This document shows, one piece after another, positions 18,478 to 25,988 of a DNA stretch of 50,950 bases (position 1 is the stretch's first letter; the number at the start of each line of letters is the position of its first letter). Source of the stretch: Verrucomicrobiota bacterium. GTDB taxonomy: Bacteria; Verrucomicrobiota; Verrucomicrobiia; Opitutales; Opitutaceae. Under the pieces are notes generated by a model. It was given only the letters and a program-made list of their open reading frames with translations. It was not told where the DNA came from and searched no databases. Both the position numbers and the translations under genes were made by a program. The stretch lies in assembly GCA_963205455.1 (NCBI GenBank), contig CAUJJL010000061.1:1-50950 (forward strand), in the 5' to 3' direction.

Positions 18478-18681
18478 ATGAACACCATAACCGCCAAGGT
18501 CTTTCAGTCGGGCAATTCCCAGGCCGTCCGGCTGCCCAAGGGTTACCGCTTCAAGGGCAAGGTCGTGCAGCTGACTCCCATGCCCGGCGGCGTGCTGCTG
18601 ACCGACCCGGTGGATTTGGCGCGGCGGCGGAAAGCGCTGCGGCAGCTATGGGGCTCGACCCCGGAGTTCCCGCTCAAGTGA
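18478..18681 (+). CDS. vapB: VapB-type antitoxin (AbrB/MazE fold)
   Basis: A 67-residue protein. The N-terminal swapped-hairpin DNA-binding motif TAKVFQSGNSQAVRLPKGYRF is typical of AbrB/MazE-type antitoxins. The basic C-terminal tail (residues 45-67) is where VapB normally wraps its toxin. The ATG at 18478 is chosen because the conserved fold starts there; an upstream in-frame ATG at 18412 would add non-conserved sequence. The stop overlaps the vapC GTG start (GTGA), so toxin synthesis is coupled to that of the antitoxin. It probably represses its own promoter through the adjacent GTATATAC palindrome. Confidence 0.9.
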   Translation: MNTITAKVFQSGNSQAVRLPKGYRFKGKVVQLTPMPGGVLLTDPVDLARRRKALRQLWGSTPEFPLK

Positions 18682-19082
18682 TTTATCTTCCGGATACGAA
18701 TGTCTTCTCCCGCTTTCTGCGGGAGCGGGACGAAGGCTTGCGGGACCGGTTGCTGGCCGAGCTGGCGTTTTGCCGACTCTCGTCAATCTGCCTGTTTGAA
18801 CTCGAGTATGGCGCGGCAAAGCGGACGGATCTGCCGGTTTTGCGGACTCGGGTGGAAAGACTCCAGGCGTTGATCCCGCCGGCTCCGGATTTCGGAAGAG
18901 ATGCCGCCTACCATGCCGGTGAAATTCGGGCCCGGCTGGAATCGCTGCGGCCGAATGCCCAGCCGATCGGCCCGTACGACCTGCTGCTGGCCGGCCAGGC
19001 CCTTAGCCTGGGAGCCGTGCTGGTGACGGCCAACGTCCGGGAGTTCGCCCGGGTGGCCGGATTGCAGGTGGAGAACTGGTAG
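18678..19082 (+). CDS. vapC: VapC-type PIN-domain ribonuclease toxin
   Basis: A 134-residue PIN-domain protein starting at a GTG that overlaps the vapB stop (GTGA). Acidic active-site residues are in place: Asp6 in LPDTNVFSRF, Glu41 in FELEYG, Asp101 in PYDLLLAGQAL, and TANVREFARV near the end with Glu122 where many VapCs have Asp. Such toxins cut tRNA or rRNA when free of antitoxin; the target here cannot be told. The pair marks the left edge of the accessory region. The upstream ATG at 18648 lies inside vapB and is not credible as a start. Confidence 0.92.
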   Translation: MIYLPDTNVFSRFLRERDEGLRDRLLAELAFCRLSSICLFELEYGAAKRTDLPVLRTRVERLQALIPPAPDFGRDAAYHAGEIRARLESLRPNAQPIGPYDLLLAGQALSLGAVLVTANVREFARVAGLQVENW

Positions 19083-19154
19083 CGAACCCATGTCCGGATC
19101 ATTCCCTCCCCTCCAAATCTATTTTCGCCCGCAGCTCAAACTGACGAACTCGAA

Positions 19155-19664
19155 CTAAGGATTGCCGAAGTCGATCCGTGCCTCCTCTTTTGTCTTCCAA
19201 TCCATGACGACCACACTACGTGGGGCAGTTATTCCGACAACTTTCCACAGAACTCTAGATCCTTTTGAGTAGGACGTGTAAAAGTTCGCATCCTTTATTT
19301 CCAAATTTGACTCAATCAAATCAACGTTTGAAATTGCCTGAATTCTGAGGCATAAAAACAGTTCCGGGTAGATCACCTTCTCCGTCTTGAAGGGGTTCAC
19401 CTTCCGTGCTTCTATCCTGTGCTCCAGCCACGCTTCCTGGACGTGGTACATTGTTTCGCCCAGCGCAAAATCTCTATTCTCGATCTGCAGATATCGATCA
19501 AAAATTCCGAGCGCCTTGGACGCGCGCGTCTCGAGCGTCGGTGTGTGGTTGTCCAATTCCCACGCATAGAAGCTGGCGCTGCAGGAGCGCCATCCAGCGA
19601 CGACAAGGGTGACGAGAATGACTGCGGCGACCAGACAACCCTTGTTTCTACGAATCAGACTCAT
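19155..19664 (-). CDS. Membrane-anchored small protein, unknown function
   Basis: A 169-residue protein with one N-terminal hydrophobic helix (GCLVAAVILVTLVVAG) and a soluble, charged remainder. The ATG at 19664 is preceded by GGAGG at 8 bases, a good ribosome site; an upstream in-frame ATG at 19700 lacks one. I recognise no domain. It follows, on the same strand, a 3'-end gene fragment (19715-19867). This arrangement repeats at 20302-20862 and resembles displaced toxin-tip/immunity pairs of RHS loci; that role is inferred from position only. Confidence 0.65.
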   Translation of the reverse strand: MSLIRRNKGCLVAAVILVTLVVAGWRSCSASFYAWELDNHTPTLETRASKALGIFDRYLQIENRDFALGETMYHVQEAWLEHRIEARKVNPFKTEKVIYPELFLCLRIQAISNVDLIESNLEIKDANFYTSYSKGSRVLWKVVGITAPRSVVVMDWKTKEEARIDFGNP

Positions 19665-19714
19665 TTCGCAAACCTCCAATCCATCAGTCTGCATCCACAT
19701 CGCGTGACGAGTTG

Positions 19715-19867
19715 CTAAACAACAAGCTCTCTCTGCCCGTCGAACAAGCGGTAAGATTCGTATGGGCCGACATCGCCTTCGATGAAGAACCTCAAACCGT
19801 TCTCGAACAAATGCTCAATTTCACCGCTTCGCACTGCGAAAGTAACATCAGTGACCTTCTTTCCACT
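19715..19867 (-). pseudogene. 3'-end fragment of an unknown gene
   Basis: About 50 codons ending in TAG, with protein-like sequence (TFAVRSGEIEHLFENGLRF then FIEGDVGPYESYRLFDGQRE). Its 5' side is replaced at 19868 by the 37-base repeat. No start codon in a sensible context belongs to it. The tail resembles small conserved proteins of unknown function; I cannot name the family. Confidence 0.5.
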
Positions 19868-19904
19868 GGTATGAACCGGGTACATAGGTAACGCTTTGCC
19901 CGAG
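19868..19904. repeat. 37-base repeat, copy 1
   Basis: The core ccgggtacataggtaac is shared exactly with copy 2 at 20863-20899. Over 37 bases there are four differences. On the minus strand it sits between the RAYT N-terminal fragment and the gene tail at 19715-19867, exactly where both are cut off. It may be the end of a lost insertion element. Confidence 0.75.
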
Positions 19905-19913
19905 CCCGAACCC

Positions 19914-19994
19914 AAACAGGTTCCTCCGATAGTTTCTCCCATTGATCACATGATATCGCCCTCCTGTGGACTCAATTCTCAGTGCCCTTCCCAT
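19914..19994 (-). pseudogene. REP-associated tyrosine transposase (RAYT/Y1_Tnp) N-terminal remnant
   Basis: From an ATG at 19994 with a purine-rich leader (aagaaagagaag), about 27 codons match the start of RAYT proteins: MGRALRIESTGGRYHVING, then RNYRRNLF, where intact members read about YHVINRGNYRRDLF. The frame leaves the family at about 19914, a few bases before the 37-base repeat. No HUH or catalytic Tyr region follows, so it cannot be active. Confidence 0.65.
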
Positions 19995-20022
19995 CTTCTC
20001 TTTCTTGATTCCCACTTCTATT

Positions 20023-20048
20023 AACGTCAAGAATCAAAAACTGACGTT
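20023..20048. repeat. Inverted repeat upstream of the RAYT remnant
   Basis: AACGTCA (20023-20029) and TGACGTT (20042-20048) form a 7-bp perfect stem with a 12-base loop, about 30 bases before the RAYT start. It could be a promoter-proximal hairpin or part of a mobile unit; this is not resolved. Confidence 0.4.
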
Positions 20049-20270
20049 GTTGTATAGCCCCCAACTTCAGGTAAGGAATGATCCGGACATGAGTTACACG
20101 CCCTCCGTTCCAATCTCCCATCACGCCTCCTCCGCTGCAATCACTTGCATCGCGGCCAGCTCTGCCGTGGGATGGCTGTGTAATCGATTCCAGTATAGTT
20201 CATGGCGCTCCCAAGGTTTTCACGCGCCGACCATTGCGTCGGCTTCTTTCCTTAGCTGCCACTCATGCTA

Positions 20271-20298
20271 CCGGACCCGACGGATCGCCCCGCCCTAC
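20271..20298. repeat. Possible REP-like remnant
   Basis: The segment ccggacccgacggatcgccc plus cgccctac resembles GC-rich REP-like units (minus strand tagggcggggcgatcc) that accompany RAYT genes in related genomes, as I recall. Only one copy is in the window, so this is tentative. The surrounding 20050-20300 shows only broken frames. Confidence 0.3.
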
Positions 20299-20301
20299 CA
20301 A

Positions 20302-20748
20302 TTATTGTGATCCAGCATCATACATAAGCTGAATATATCCACCTGCATCTAATGGCAGTACATGAATCATTCTAAGAAGAGTCTCTCTATTCATTGAATA
20401 GGCTACCACTGTTGCCTGACGCGATCCAATTTCAATGACATAATAGGGCGGCGCTTTTCGGATGCCCCTATCTGGGGCAACGAAAGCGATTCGTTTCAAT
20501 TGCTTGAGTTGCTCAGCGCTTAGTTGACAGCTGCGAATGTTATAGATATCTAGAGACTTTTTGGCGTACGTCACTCCCGCCGAGCGAGCTTCCTCGTTTA
20601 TATAGTATAGTACCGGATTCGTCGGGGAGCGAGACAGCATCCAGATAATAATGAATCCTACCGCCTCAGGTTCGGCACCCTTGATGGAATGGCAGCCAAG
20701 CATAGCTAGAGAATAGATCCCTGAGAGAAATAATACTATAATTTTCAT
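20302..20748 (-). CDS. Small lipoprotein-like protein, unknown function
   Basis: A protein of about 148 residues with a hydrophobic start (MKIIVLFLSGIYSLAMLGCH) whose cysteine makes a weak lipobox. Two in-frame ATGs exist: 20754, which overlaps the upstream fragment's TGA as ATGA, and 20748. Base composition is clearly more AT-rich than in neighbouring core genes, which suggests transfer. I recognise no domain. It follows the 3' fragment 20751-20862 in the same way that the 19155-19664 gene follows its own fragment. An immunity-type role is possible but only by arrangement. Confidence 0.6.
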   Translation of the reverse strand: MKIIVLFLSGIYSLAMLGCHSIKGAEPEAVGFIIIWMLSRSPTNPVLYYINEEARSAGVTYAKKSLDIYNIRSCQLSAEQLKQLKRIAFVAPDRGIRKAPPYYVIEIGSRQATVVAYSMNRETLLRMIHVLPLDAGGYIQLMYDAGSQ

Positions 20749-20750
20749 GG

Positions 20751-20862
20751 TCATTTACCATCGGCTGAGAGATGCCAGTCAACTCTGTACACTATAGTAC
20801 GATTTGTATTGTCATACAAATAGGTCGAAAAGCCTACGCCAAATCCGAATGGGTTTCCAATG
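20751..20862 (-). pseudogene. 3'-end fragment, perhaps of an RHS-type gene
   Basis: About 36 codons ending in TGA (20753-20751). The sequence NPFGFGVGFSTYLYDNTNRT then IVYRVDWHLSADGK loosely recalls the end of RHS cores (NPFxFSTKY...). It is cut off at its 5' side by the 37-base repeat copy 2. The stop overlaps a start codon of the downstream small gene (ATGA). Confidence 0.4.
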
Positions 20863-20899
20863 GGTACGAACCGGGTACATAGGTAACACTTTGTCCGGG
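20863..20899. repeat. 37-base repeat, copy 2
   Basis: It matches copy 1 (19868-19904) at 33 of 37 positions. The next bases repeat ccgggtacat again (20895-20904), 24 bases after the first occurrence (20871-20880), so this copy contains an internal direct repeat. Between 20905 and 21032 no gene is seen. Confidence 0.75.
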
Positions 20900-21032
20900 T
20901 ACATGAGATCCGTCAATGACGTCGAGTCTTGATTCTTGTCACGAATATCTTGGCACGATTCGCCCCCCGCTTGCTCATATGAAACTTGGCTTGCTCTCTG
21001 GGCTTGCCAGAAATGTGGGACTCTCTCCGCCT

Positions 21033-21581
21033 CTAACCTACAATTGAAATGGCAGGCCCCTTGATTGCCACCACGGCATCCGTCGCCGCCGTGCCGGAGA
21101 TCGATACGGTATTGTTCTCCCGGGAAAGGTACTGATTGAGCGCATTGACCGAATAGTCATCCTGCAGCGTGCTCACGCCCGTGCTGTTCGACCACTGACG
21201 ATTTCCGAGGGTGTCATACGCGTATTCATAACGCCGACCCGGCAGCGGTGCTCCCTGGCTCGCGACATTGCTGCCGAGGTAGCCGATGCCCGCCGTCAAT
21301 TCCCCGCGTCCATTGTAGGCAAACTGCCGATACGTGGCGTCGCCGTAGTCGGCAAAAGCCGTGCCCTCCTGCAAGGCGGTCGATCGGTACCGGCGGGCGT
21401 CATACGTGTAGGAAAACTTCGTGTACGCCGTGTTTGGCGAGGTCGATTTCGTTTCGATCCTGGTCAGCAAGTCCCGCTCGTCCTCATTGGTCCTCCGGGT
21501 AACCACAAACGGCGCGTTGTCCACCGCGAGCATTTCAATCAGGTTCGAGTCGGTTGTGTGTGCAGAGACGGACGCAGCCAC
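21033..21581 (-). pseudogene. RHS/YD-repeat protein fragment
   Basis: A 182-codon open segment with YD-type repeats: FSYTYDARRYRSTALQEG, FAYNGRGELTAGIGY and YEYAYDTLGNRQWSNSTGVS. Intact RHS proteins are usually well over 1000 residues, so both ends are missing; the GTG at 21581 is not a convincing start. It has neither a signal/secretion region nor a toxin tip. RHS proteins form shells around C-terminal toxins used in competition. Here only a core relic remains, on the same strand as the small genes at 20302 and 19155. Confidence 0.7.
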
Positions 21582-21705
21582 GGGCTTCCGGCTTCTGCCT
21601 TCTGATCTCCGCTCTTTCTCACACGGACATTCCCAGCATAGCCGCCACAGTCACCCGCCCCATGATCATGATCTTCAAAGAAAGCTCCAATCCCCCCCAC
21701 TTCTC

Positions 21706-21735
21706 ATCCTTCGTGTCTTCGTGCCTTCGCGTGAA
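21706..21735. repeat. Iterated TTCGTGTC-type motif
   Basis: Reads as three imperfect units of about 9-10 bases: atccttcgtg, tcttcgtgcc, ttcgcgtga. On the other strand this is the cgaaggcacgaagacacgaagg pattern that recurs in many bacterial intergenic regions. Confidence 0.55.
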
Positions 21736-21950
21736 TCAATCTGGAGAATTTGCCTGTGACACGCTTCATCATTCCTGACAAGAACGGGTCGATGTCCCAC
21801 AATATTTCTCCCGTGGACAGAGATTTGAGGTTCAATCCGTCTCCACACCAATCTGCGGGAATCGGTGAAAGCTGTTGATCCCAATTTCCGTGACACCTTG
21901 CGTTCCGCTCAAATCGGTCAGGACGATGCGTGTCTGCCCCGACCGCTGAC

Positions 21951-21985
21951 TTCCACTCGGTGCATTCCGTGCATTCTGTGGTCAA
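21951..21985. repeat. Iterated TGCATTC-type motif
   Basis: Reads cactcggtgcattccgtgc followed by attctgtggtcaaa, that is about 9-base units (cggtgcatt, ccgtgcatt, ctgtggtca). It is the TTECTECTE-type iteration on the minus strand and belongs to the same class as 21706-21735. Confidence 0.55.
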
Positions 21986-22413
21986 AATTCCGATCCTCGA
22001 ACCGGGCACGACGAAGCGTGCTCTCCAAGTGCATTGAGATGTCAATCCGGAGGCTGGGGGTTCTGTCAATCGGCTGACCGGGAATCGCGCCTTCGCTCGA
22101 CTTGGTTTGTTCGGCGGAGCAAACATGAAAGAGCAGCGACATCCTCGATGGGTAAGCGATTGGCCACGGAAGCAAATGCCGCAATCCGATGTGACATTAC
22201 GCCTCGGATGCCCAAGCCCTGTCAGTGAAACTGCGCCAAATTAACACAGCGAAACCTCGCGCAAAAGTGCCACTTTCCTCTGCGGACCTGCGTCAAATCC
22301 TTTGGCCCGGTTTAGGCTGGTAGTTAGCTGCCTAATTATTTACAGTCTCAAGCGGAACCTTCCGCCGAGTGGCTGTCGGAATAGTAATACAGCAATCGCA
22401 GTCTCACAACGTC

Positions 22414-23511
22414 ATGTCTCTCCATTCCCACACATCCCACGCGTTTGCAGATATTGAAGTGGATGCCCACCGCACCCCTTCCACGAGCACGGCCCCGGCT
22501 CATTCCCTTGATGCTCCACCCTCCTTCCTCGAGAAACCGGAACCCGCCGCACAGGAGGCCTCCGCTCCCGTCGAACGCAGCAGCCTCCAGCTCTATCTCC
22601 AGGAAATTGGAAAAACTCCGCTTCTAACTGTCCAGGAGGAGGTTGTGCTGGCCAAGCGCATCCGCCGGGGCGACAAGGCAGCCAGAGATCACATGATTTC
22701 GGCCAACCTGAGGCTGGTCGTGAAAATCGCCATGGACTACAAGGACTTTGGCCTGCCGCTTCTCGATCTCATCAGCGAGGGCAACCTCGGCTTGATCAAG
22801 GCCGTGGAACGGTTTGACCCCCGAAAGGGAGGAAAGCTCTCCACGTATGCAGCCTGGTGGATCAAGCAGTCGATCAAGCGTGCTCTGGCCAACCAAAGTA
22901 AGACAATCCGGCTCCCGGTGCATCTTGTCGACAAGATCGCCAAGATGCGCAGGGCGGCCCTGGCAATGACAGAGGCCCTCGGCCGCGAGCCAACGGATGA
23001 GGAACTGGCCATCGAACTTCAGATACCGACGAGCAAGGTCGCCCACCTGAAGTCGGTCAGCGTCCGCCCGACCTCGCTCGACGCGCCAATCGGCGATGAT
23101 AGCGACTCGGGAACCTTCGGCGACATCGTCGGCGACGAGAATGCAATGAGTCCTTTCGAGTCGCTGAAGGAGCGCATGCAGAGTTCCGATCTGCGCGCCA
23201 TGCTCGATTCACTCGAGCCCCGTGAGGCCGAAATCATCAAGCTGCGCTTTGGATTCGACGGCCACGACGAGCTCACCCTCGAAGAAGTCGGCCGCAAATT
23301 CAAGGTGACGCGCGAGCGCATTCGTCAATTGCAGAACATCGCGCTCTCCAAGATGCGCAAGGCGATCGCCAGAAACGAAGCCCAGCGCACTGCAGACGAA
23401 ATTGAACTGGAAGACCGCCAGCGCCAGCGGATGGAGGTCATCCGCGAGTTCATCGAATCCAAGTCCTCCCACGCGGGAGCAGCCTCTCCCATGCAGGTTG
23501 GGCTCAACTGA
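22414..23511 (+). CDS. RNA polymerase sigma-70 family factor (RpoD/RpoS-like)
   Basis: A 365-residue sigma factor. After a variable Ser/Pro-rich N-terminus come region 1.2 (SSLQLYLQEIGKTPLLTVQE), region 2 (DLISEGNLGLIKAVERFDPR, TYAAWWIKQSIKRALANQSK), region 3 and region 4.2 (LTLEEVGRKFKVTRERIRQL). Region 1.1 is missing, which points to a group 2 or short primary factor. It directs core RNA polymerase to -35/-10 promoters. The ATG at 22414 is chosen over a GTG at 22369. A strong terminator follows. It is transcribed away from the accessory region. Confidence 0.93.
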   Translation: MSLHSHTSHAFADIEVDAHRTPSTSTAPAHSLDAPPSFLEKPEPAAQEASAPVERSSLQLYLQEIGKTPLLTVQEEVVLAKRIRRGDKAARDHMISANLRLVVKIAMDYKDFGLPLLDLISEGNLGLIKAVERFDPRKGGKLSTYAAWWIKQSIKRALANQSKTIRLPVHLVDKIAKMRRAALAMTEALGREPTDEELAIELQIPTSKVAHLKSVSVRPTSLDAPIGDDSDSGTFGDIVGDENAMSPFESLKERMQSSDLRAMLDSLEPREAEIIKLRFGFDGHDELTLEEVGRKFKVTRERIRQLQNIALSKMRKAIARNEAQRTADEIELEDRQRQRMEVIREFIESKSSHAGAASPMQVGLN

Positions 23512-23547
23512 GGCTGGGTCCTGCAACACAGGGAGCGATCCCCGCTC

Positions 23548-23583
23548 GAGCCGACGCAACCGCGTCGGCTCTTTGCTTTATTT
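23548..23583 (+). terminator. Rho-independent terminator after the sigma factor gene
   Basis: A perfect 10-bp stem, gagccgacgc (23548-23557) and gcgtcggctc (23562-23571), encloses the loop aacc and is followed by tttgctttattt. It lies 37 bases after the stop codon. Confidence 0.9.
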
Positions 23584-23622
23584 CGGCGCTCGATCCACCC
23601 CCGACTCTCGATGTGCGGACGA

Positions 23623-24996
23623 CTACCTCACGCCAGCAACCGATTCGAGGATCCGCTCGGAGGCCTGGATGCCCTTCTTCAGGATCCCCAGATGAAAACT
23701 CTCATTGGGAGCATGCAGATTGTCCTCGGGAAGAAACAACCCCATCATCAGCGAATCGAGCCCGAGGATCTTCTTGATCTCACCGATGATGGGCACGCTT
23801 CCTCCCTCGCGGAGATAGAGCGGTGGTTTGCCAAATACGCCTGCAATCGCCGCATCCGCGGCCCGAAAGGCGCGGGCCAGCACAGGAGACTGGTCCTTCG
23901 GCGTATTTGACCGCCCAGGAGGAACCACGACGTAGGGTATGCCGCTGTGCTGGTCGACGATCCGTATGCTTACATCGTCCGGCGCCCGCTCCCGCACGGT
24001 GCGATAGACGAGTTCGCGGATCTTTTCCGGATCCTGATTGCCCACCAGCCGACACGAGATCTTGGCGAACGCCTTGCTCGGGATCACGGTCTTTGTCCCC
24101 TCCCCTTGATAGCCGCCACCAATGCCATTGAACTCAAGGGTGGGCAGGAAACGCACGGCCTCGAAGGGACTGTAGCCCGGCGGCGTATGGAATTTTCGGA
24201 TACCAAGGAAATTCCGATAGGATTCCGCGTCCCCAGAAAGTTTCGCCAACTCCTGCCGTTCCCAGGGCTCGACATCGAGCACGTCGTCGTAGTAGCCCGG
24301 AATGTTCACGCGTCCGTCCGGAGTGTGCAGGGAAGCGCAGATTTCAGCGAGCGCCTGGATCGGGTTTCGCAACACGCCGCCATGCAGGCCGGAGTGCAGG
24401 TCCGTTTTGGAACCGGTGACTTCGAGGTCAAAGAGCATGAGGCCGCGAAGTCCGCAGGTGATAACCACCTGGTCCTCGCTCGGTATGCCCGTGTCCGACA
24501 GCAGGACGAAGTCCGCCTTCAGGCGGTCCCGATACTTCGCCAGGAATCCGGAAAAGCTTGGACTCCCCATTTCCTCCTCCCCCTCGATCAGGAAAGTGAT
24601 GCGCAAGGGCAGGTCCGGCCGCCTCTCAAGCAGCGAGGCCACGCCCGCGATATGCGCCATCAGCGGCCCCTTGTTGTCCGCGGTGCCCCGTCCATACATG
24701 CGGTTTCCGCGAATCTCGGGTTCAAACGGCGCCGAGGTCCAGAGGCTGAGCGGATCGGCGGGCTGCACATCGTAGTGACCGTAGATGATAACATGCGGCC
24801 AGGTCTCCGGCCCGGTGCGCTTCGCAAGAATGATGGGGTGCAGGTCGGTCGCCGCCATCTCGACCGAGAAACCGATCGAGGTCAGCAGGCCGGCGACAAA
24901 TTCACGCGCCCCGACCATGCCCTCCTTGAATTTGGAATCGGCTGAGATGCTTGGATGACGGACATATTCCTTCAGTTTTTCAACGGGATCAAACAT
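23623..24996 (-). CDS. M20 family dipeptidase/metallopeptidase
   Basis: A 457-residue M20 peptidase of the carnosinase/DapE-ArgE superfamily. Metal-binding blocks are intact: GHYDVQP (His74, Asp76), GRGTADNKG (Asp107), IEGEEEMGS (catalytic and metal Glu139-141) and a late PEDNLHAPNE histidine. A dimerisation domain lies in between. It probably hydrolyses dipeptides with broad specificity in the cytosol; no signal peptide is seen. I chose the ATG at 24996 as the conserved start; one at 25020 adds eight residues. It is 57 bases downstream of the M48 gene and may be co-transcribed with it. Confidence 0.9.
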   Translation of the reverse strand: MFDPVEKLKEYVRHPSISADSKFKEGMVGAREFVAGLLTSIGFSVEMAATDLHPIILAKRTGPETWPHVIIYGHYDVQPADPLSLWTSAPFEPEIRGNRMYGRGTADNKGPLMAHIAGVASLLERRPDLPLRITFLIEGEEEMGSPSFSGFLAKYRDRLKADFVLLSDTGIPSEDQVVITCGLRGLMLFDLEVTGSKTDLHSGLHGGVLRNPIQALAEICASLHTPDGRVNIPGYYDDVLDVEPWERQELAKLSGDAESYRNFLGIRKFHTPPGYSPFEAVRFLPTLEFNGIGGGYQGEGTKTVIPSKAFAKISCRLVGNQDPEKIRELVYRTVRERAPDDVSIRIVDQHSGIPYVVVPPGRSNTPKDQSPVLARAFRAADAAIAGVFGKPPLYLREGGSVPIIGEIKKILGLDSLMMGLFLPEDNLHAPNESFHLGILKKGIQASERILESVAGVR

Positions 24997-25053
24997 CCCG
25001 CAACCGTGGCGGATTCCCAAACTCGGGGCTAGTACGAAAACCCCAAAAATGTC

Positions 25054-25851
25054 CTATTGGTACTTTTGGCGGGCCTGCTCGTAGATCGCCATGTACTTCG
25101 GAGCCAGCTCCTCCAGATTGCGAATGCGCTGCTCGTCGGAGGGATGAGTGGACATCCAGACAGGAGGCTTGCCCTGATTCCTGCCGTTGGCGGCCATCTT
25201 CTTCCAGAAAGAAACGGCCGCACGCGGATCGTACCCCGCGCCCGCCGCAAAACGCAGACCGATCCGGTCTGCCTCGGTTTCATGGAGTCGCGAATACGGC
25301 AGAAGCGCGCCCAGATTGGCAGCGATGCCGTAGGCACTCATGATCGCAGTGCGTTTCGCCGGATCCACATTCTGAACCTCCATGCCGATCTGGGCAAGGG
25401 CCGCTCCACCGGAAATCAGATAATTCTGCGAGGTTCGCTCGGCACCGTGACGCGAACTGACATGGGCAATCTCATGCCCCATCACCGCCGCAAGCTCATC
25501 ATCCGATCCCGCGAGTTTCAGCAGCCCCGTGTACACGCCGACCTTTCCTCCAGGAAGCGCAAACGCGTTCACCTGCGGCGAATCGAACACCACAAACTCC
25601 CACCGTGCATTGGGGATGTCCCGCCCCACCGATTGCGCAATGCGTTTCCCCACCCGCTGGACCTGCGCGTTCGCGGCCGGATCCTGGGAGACCTTCTCCT
25701 CCTTCTTGATCTGGTCAAACGCACTCAAGCCCATCTGCGCCTCTTCGGAGGGCGACACCAACATCACCTGGCGCCTCCCAGTTTCAGGGACCGTTGAGCA
25801 GCCGACGAACGCAACAATGACAATCAGGCAGGCAAGTATTCTAGGAATCAT
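25054..25851 (-). CDS. M48 family metallopeptidase lipoprotein (LoiP/BepA-like)
   Basis: A 265-residue protein with a lipoprotein signal ([17 protein letters not shown], lipid on the Cys). The zincin active site HEIAH lies in [14 protein letters not shown], and the third ligand is in [22 protein letters not shown] is the typical C-terminal block. Such proteases work in the periplasm on misfolded outer-membrane proteins. The ATG at 25851 is chosen because it starts the lipoprotein signal; the longer frame upstream is non-conserved. The gene is downstream of purH (137-base gap) and upstream of the M20 gene. Confidence 0.92.
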   Translation of the reverse strand: MIPRILACLIVIVAFVGCSTVPETGRRQVMLVSPSEEAQMGLSAFDQIKKEEKVSQDPAANAQVQRVGKRIAQSVGRDIPNARWEFVVFDSPQVNAFALPGGKVGVYTGLLKLAGSDDELAAVMGHEIAHVSSRHGAERTSQNYLISGGAALAQIGMEVQNVDPAKRTAIMSAYGIAANLGALLPYSRLHETEADRIGLRFAAGAGYDPRAAVSFWKKMAANGRNQGKPPVWMSTHPSDEQRIRNLEELAPKYMAIYEQARQKYQ

Positions 25852-25988
25852 TTTTTGAGGTGCGCAGACCCTTGCACAAGGCGTTGGTTCAACGCAAACC
25901 TTCATCCAGCGGAAGAAATCCCTACGGATTTTCACCTCCCGGCATGCCCAAACGGCATTCCCGGCTGCACCCCGCCCGCGGGCGCCCC

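Larger units (their letters stand above)
21582..22413. other. Gene-free stretch with iterated noncoding motifs
   Basis: These 830 bases separate the RHS relic from the sigma factor gene. Minus-strand frames exist but consist of motif-driven sequence (LTTECTECTEW, HAKARRHEG) known to come from noncoding iterations. The final 150 bases must hold the sigma factor promoter; TAATTA near 22333 is a possible -10 but no good -35 partner is seen. Confidence 0.55.

Noticed and set aside
19966..20310. A 114-codon plus-strand frame over the RAYT remnant
   Set aside because: Ser/Ala/His-rich without motifs, antisense to the RAYT start, and no ribosome site.
21704..22126. A 140-codon minus-strand frame reading LTTECTECTEW and HAKARRHEG
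   Set aside because: These peptides come from short iterated noncoding motifs and are a known source of spurious proteins.
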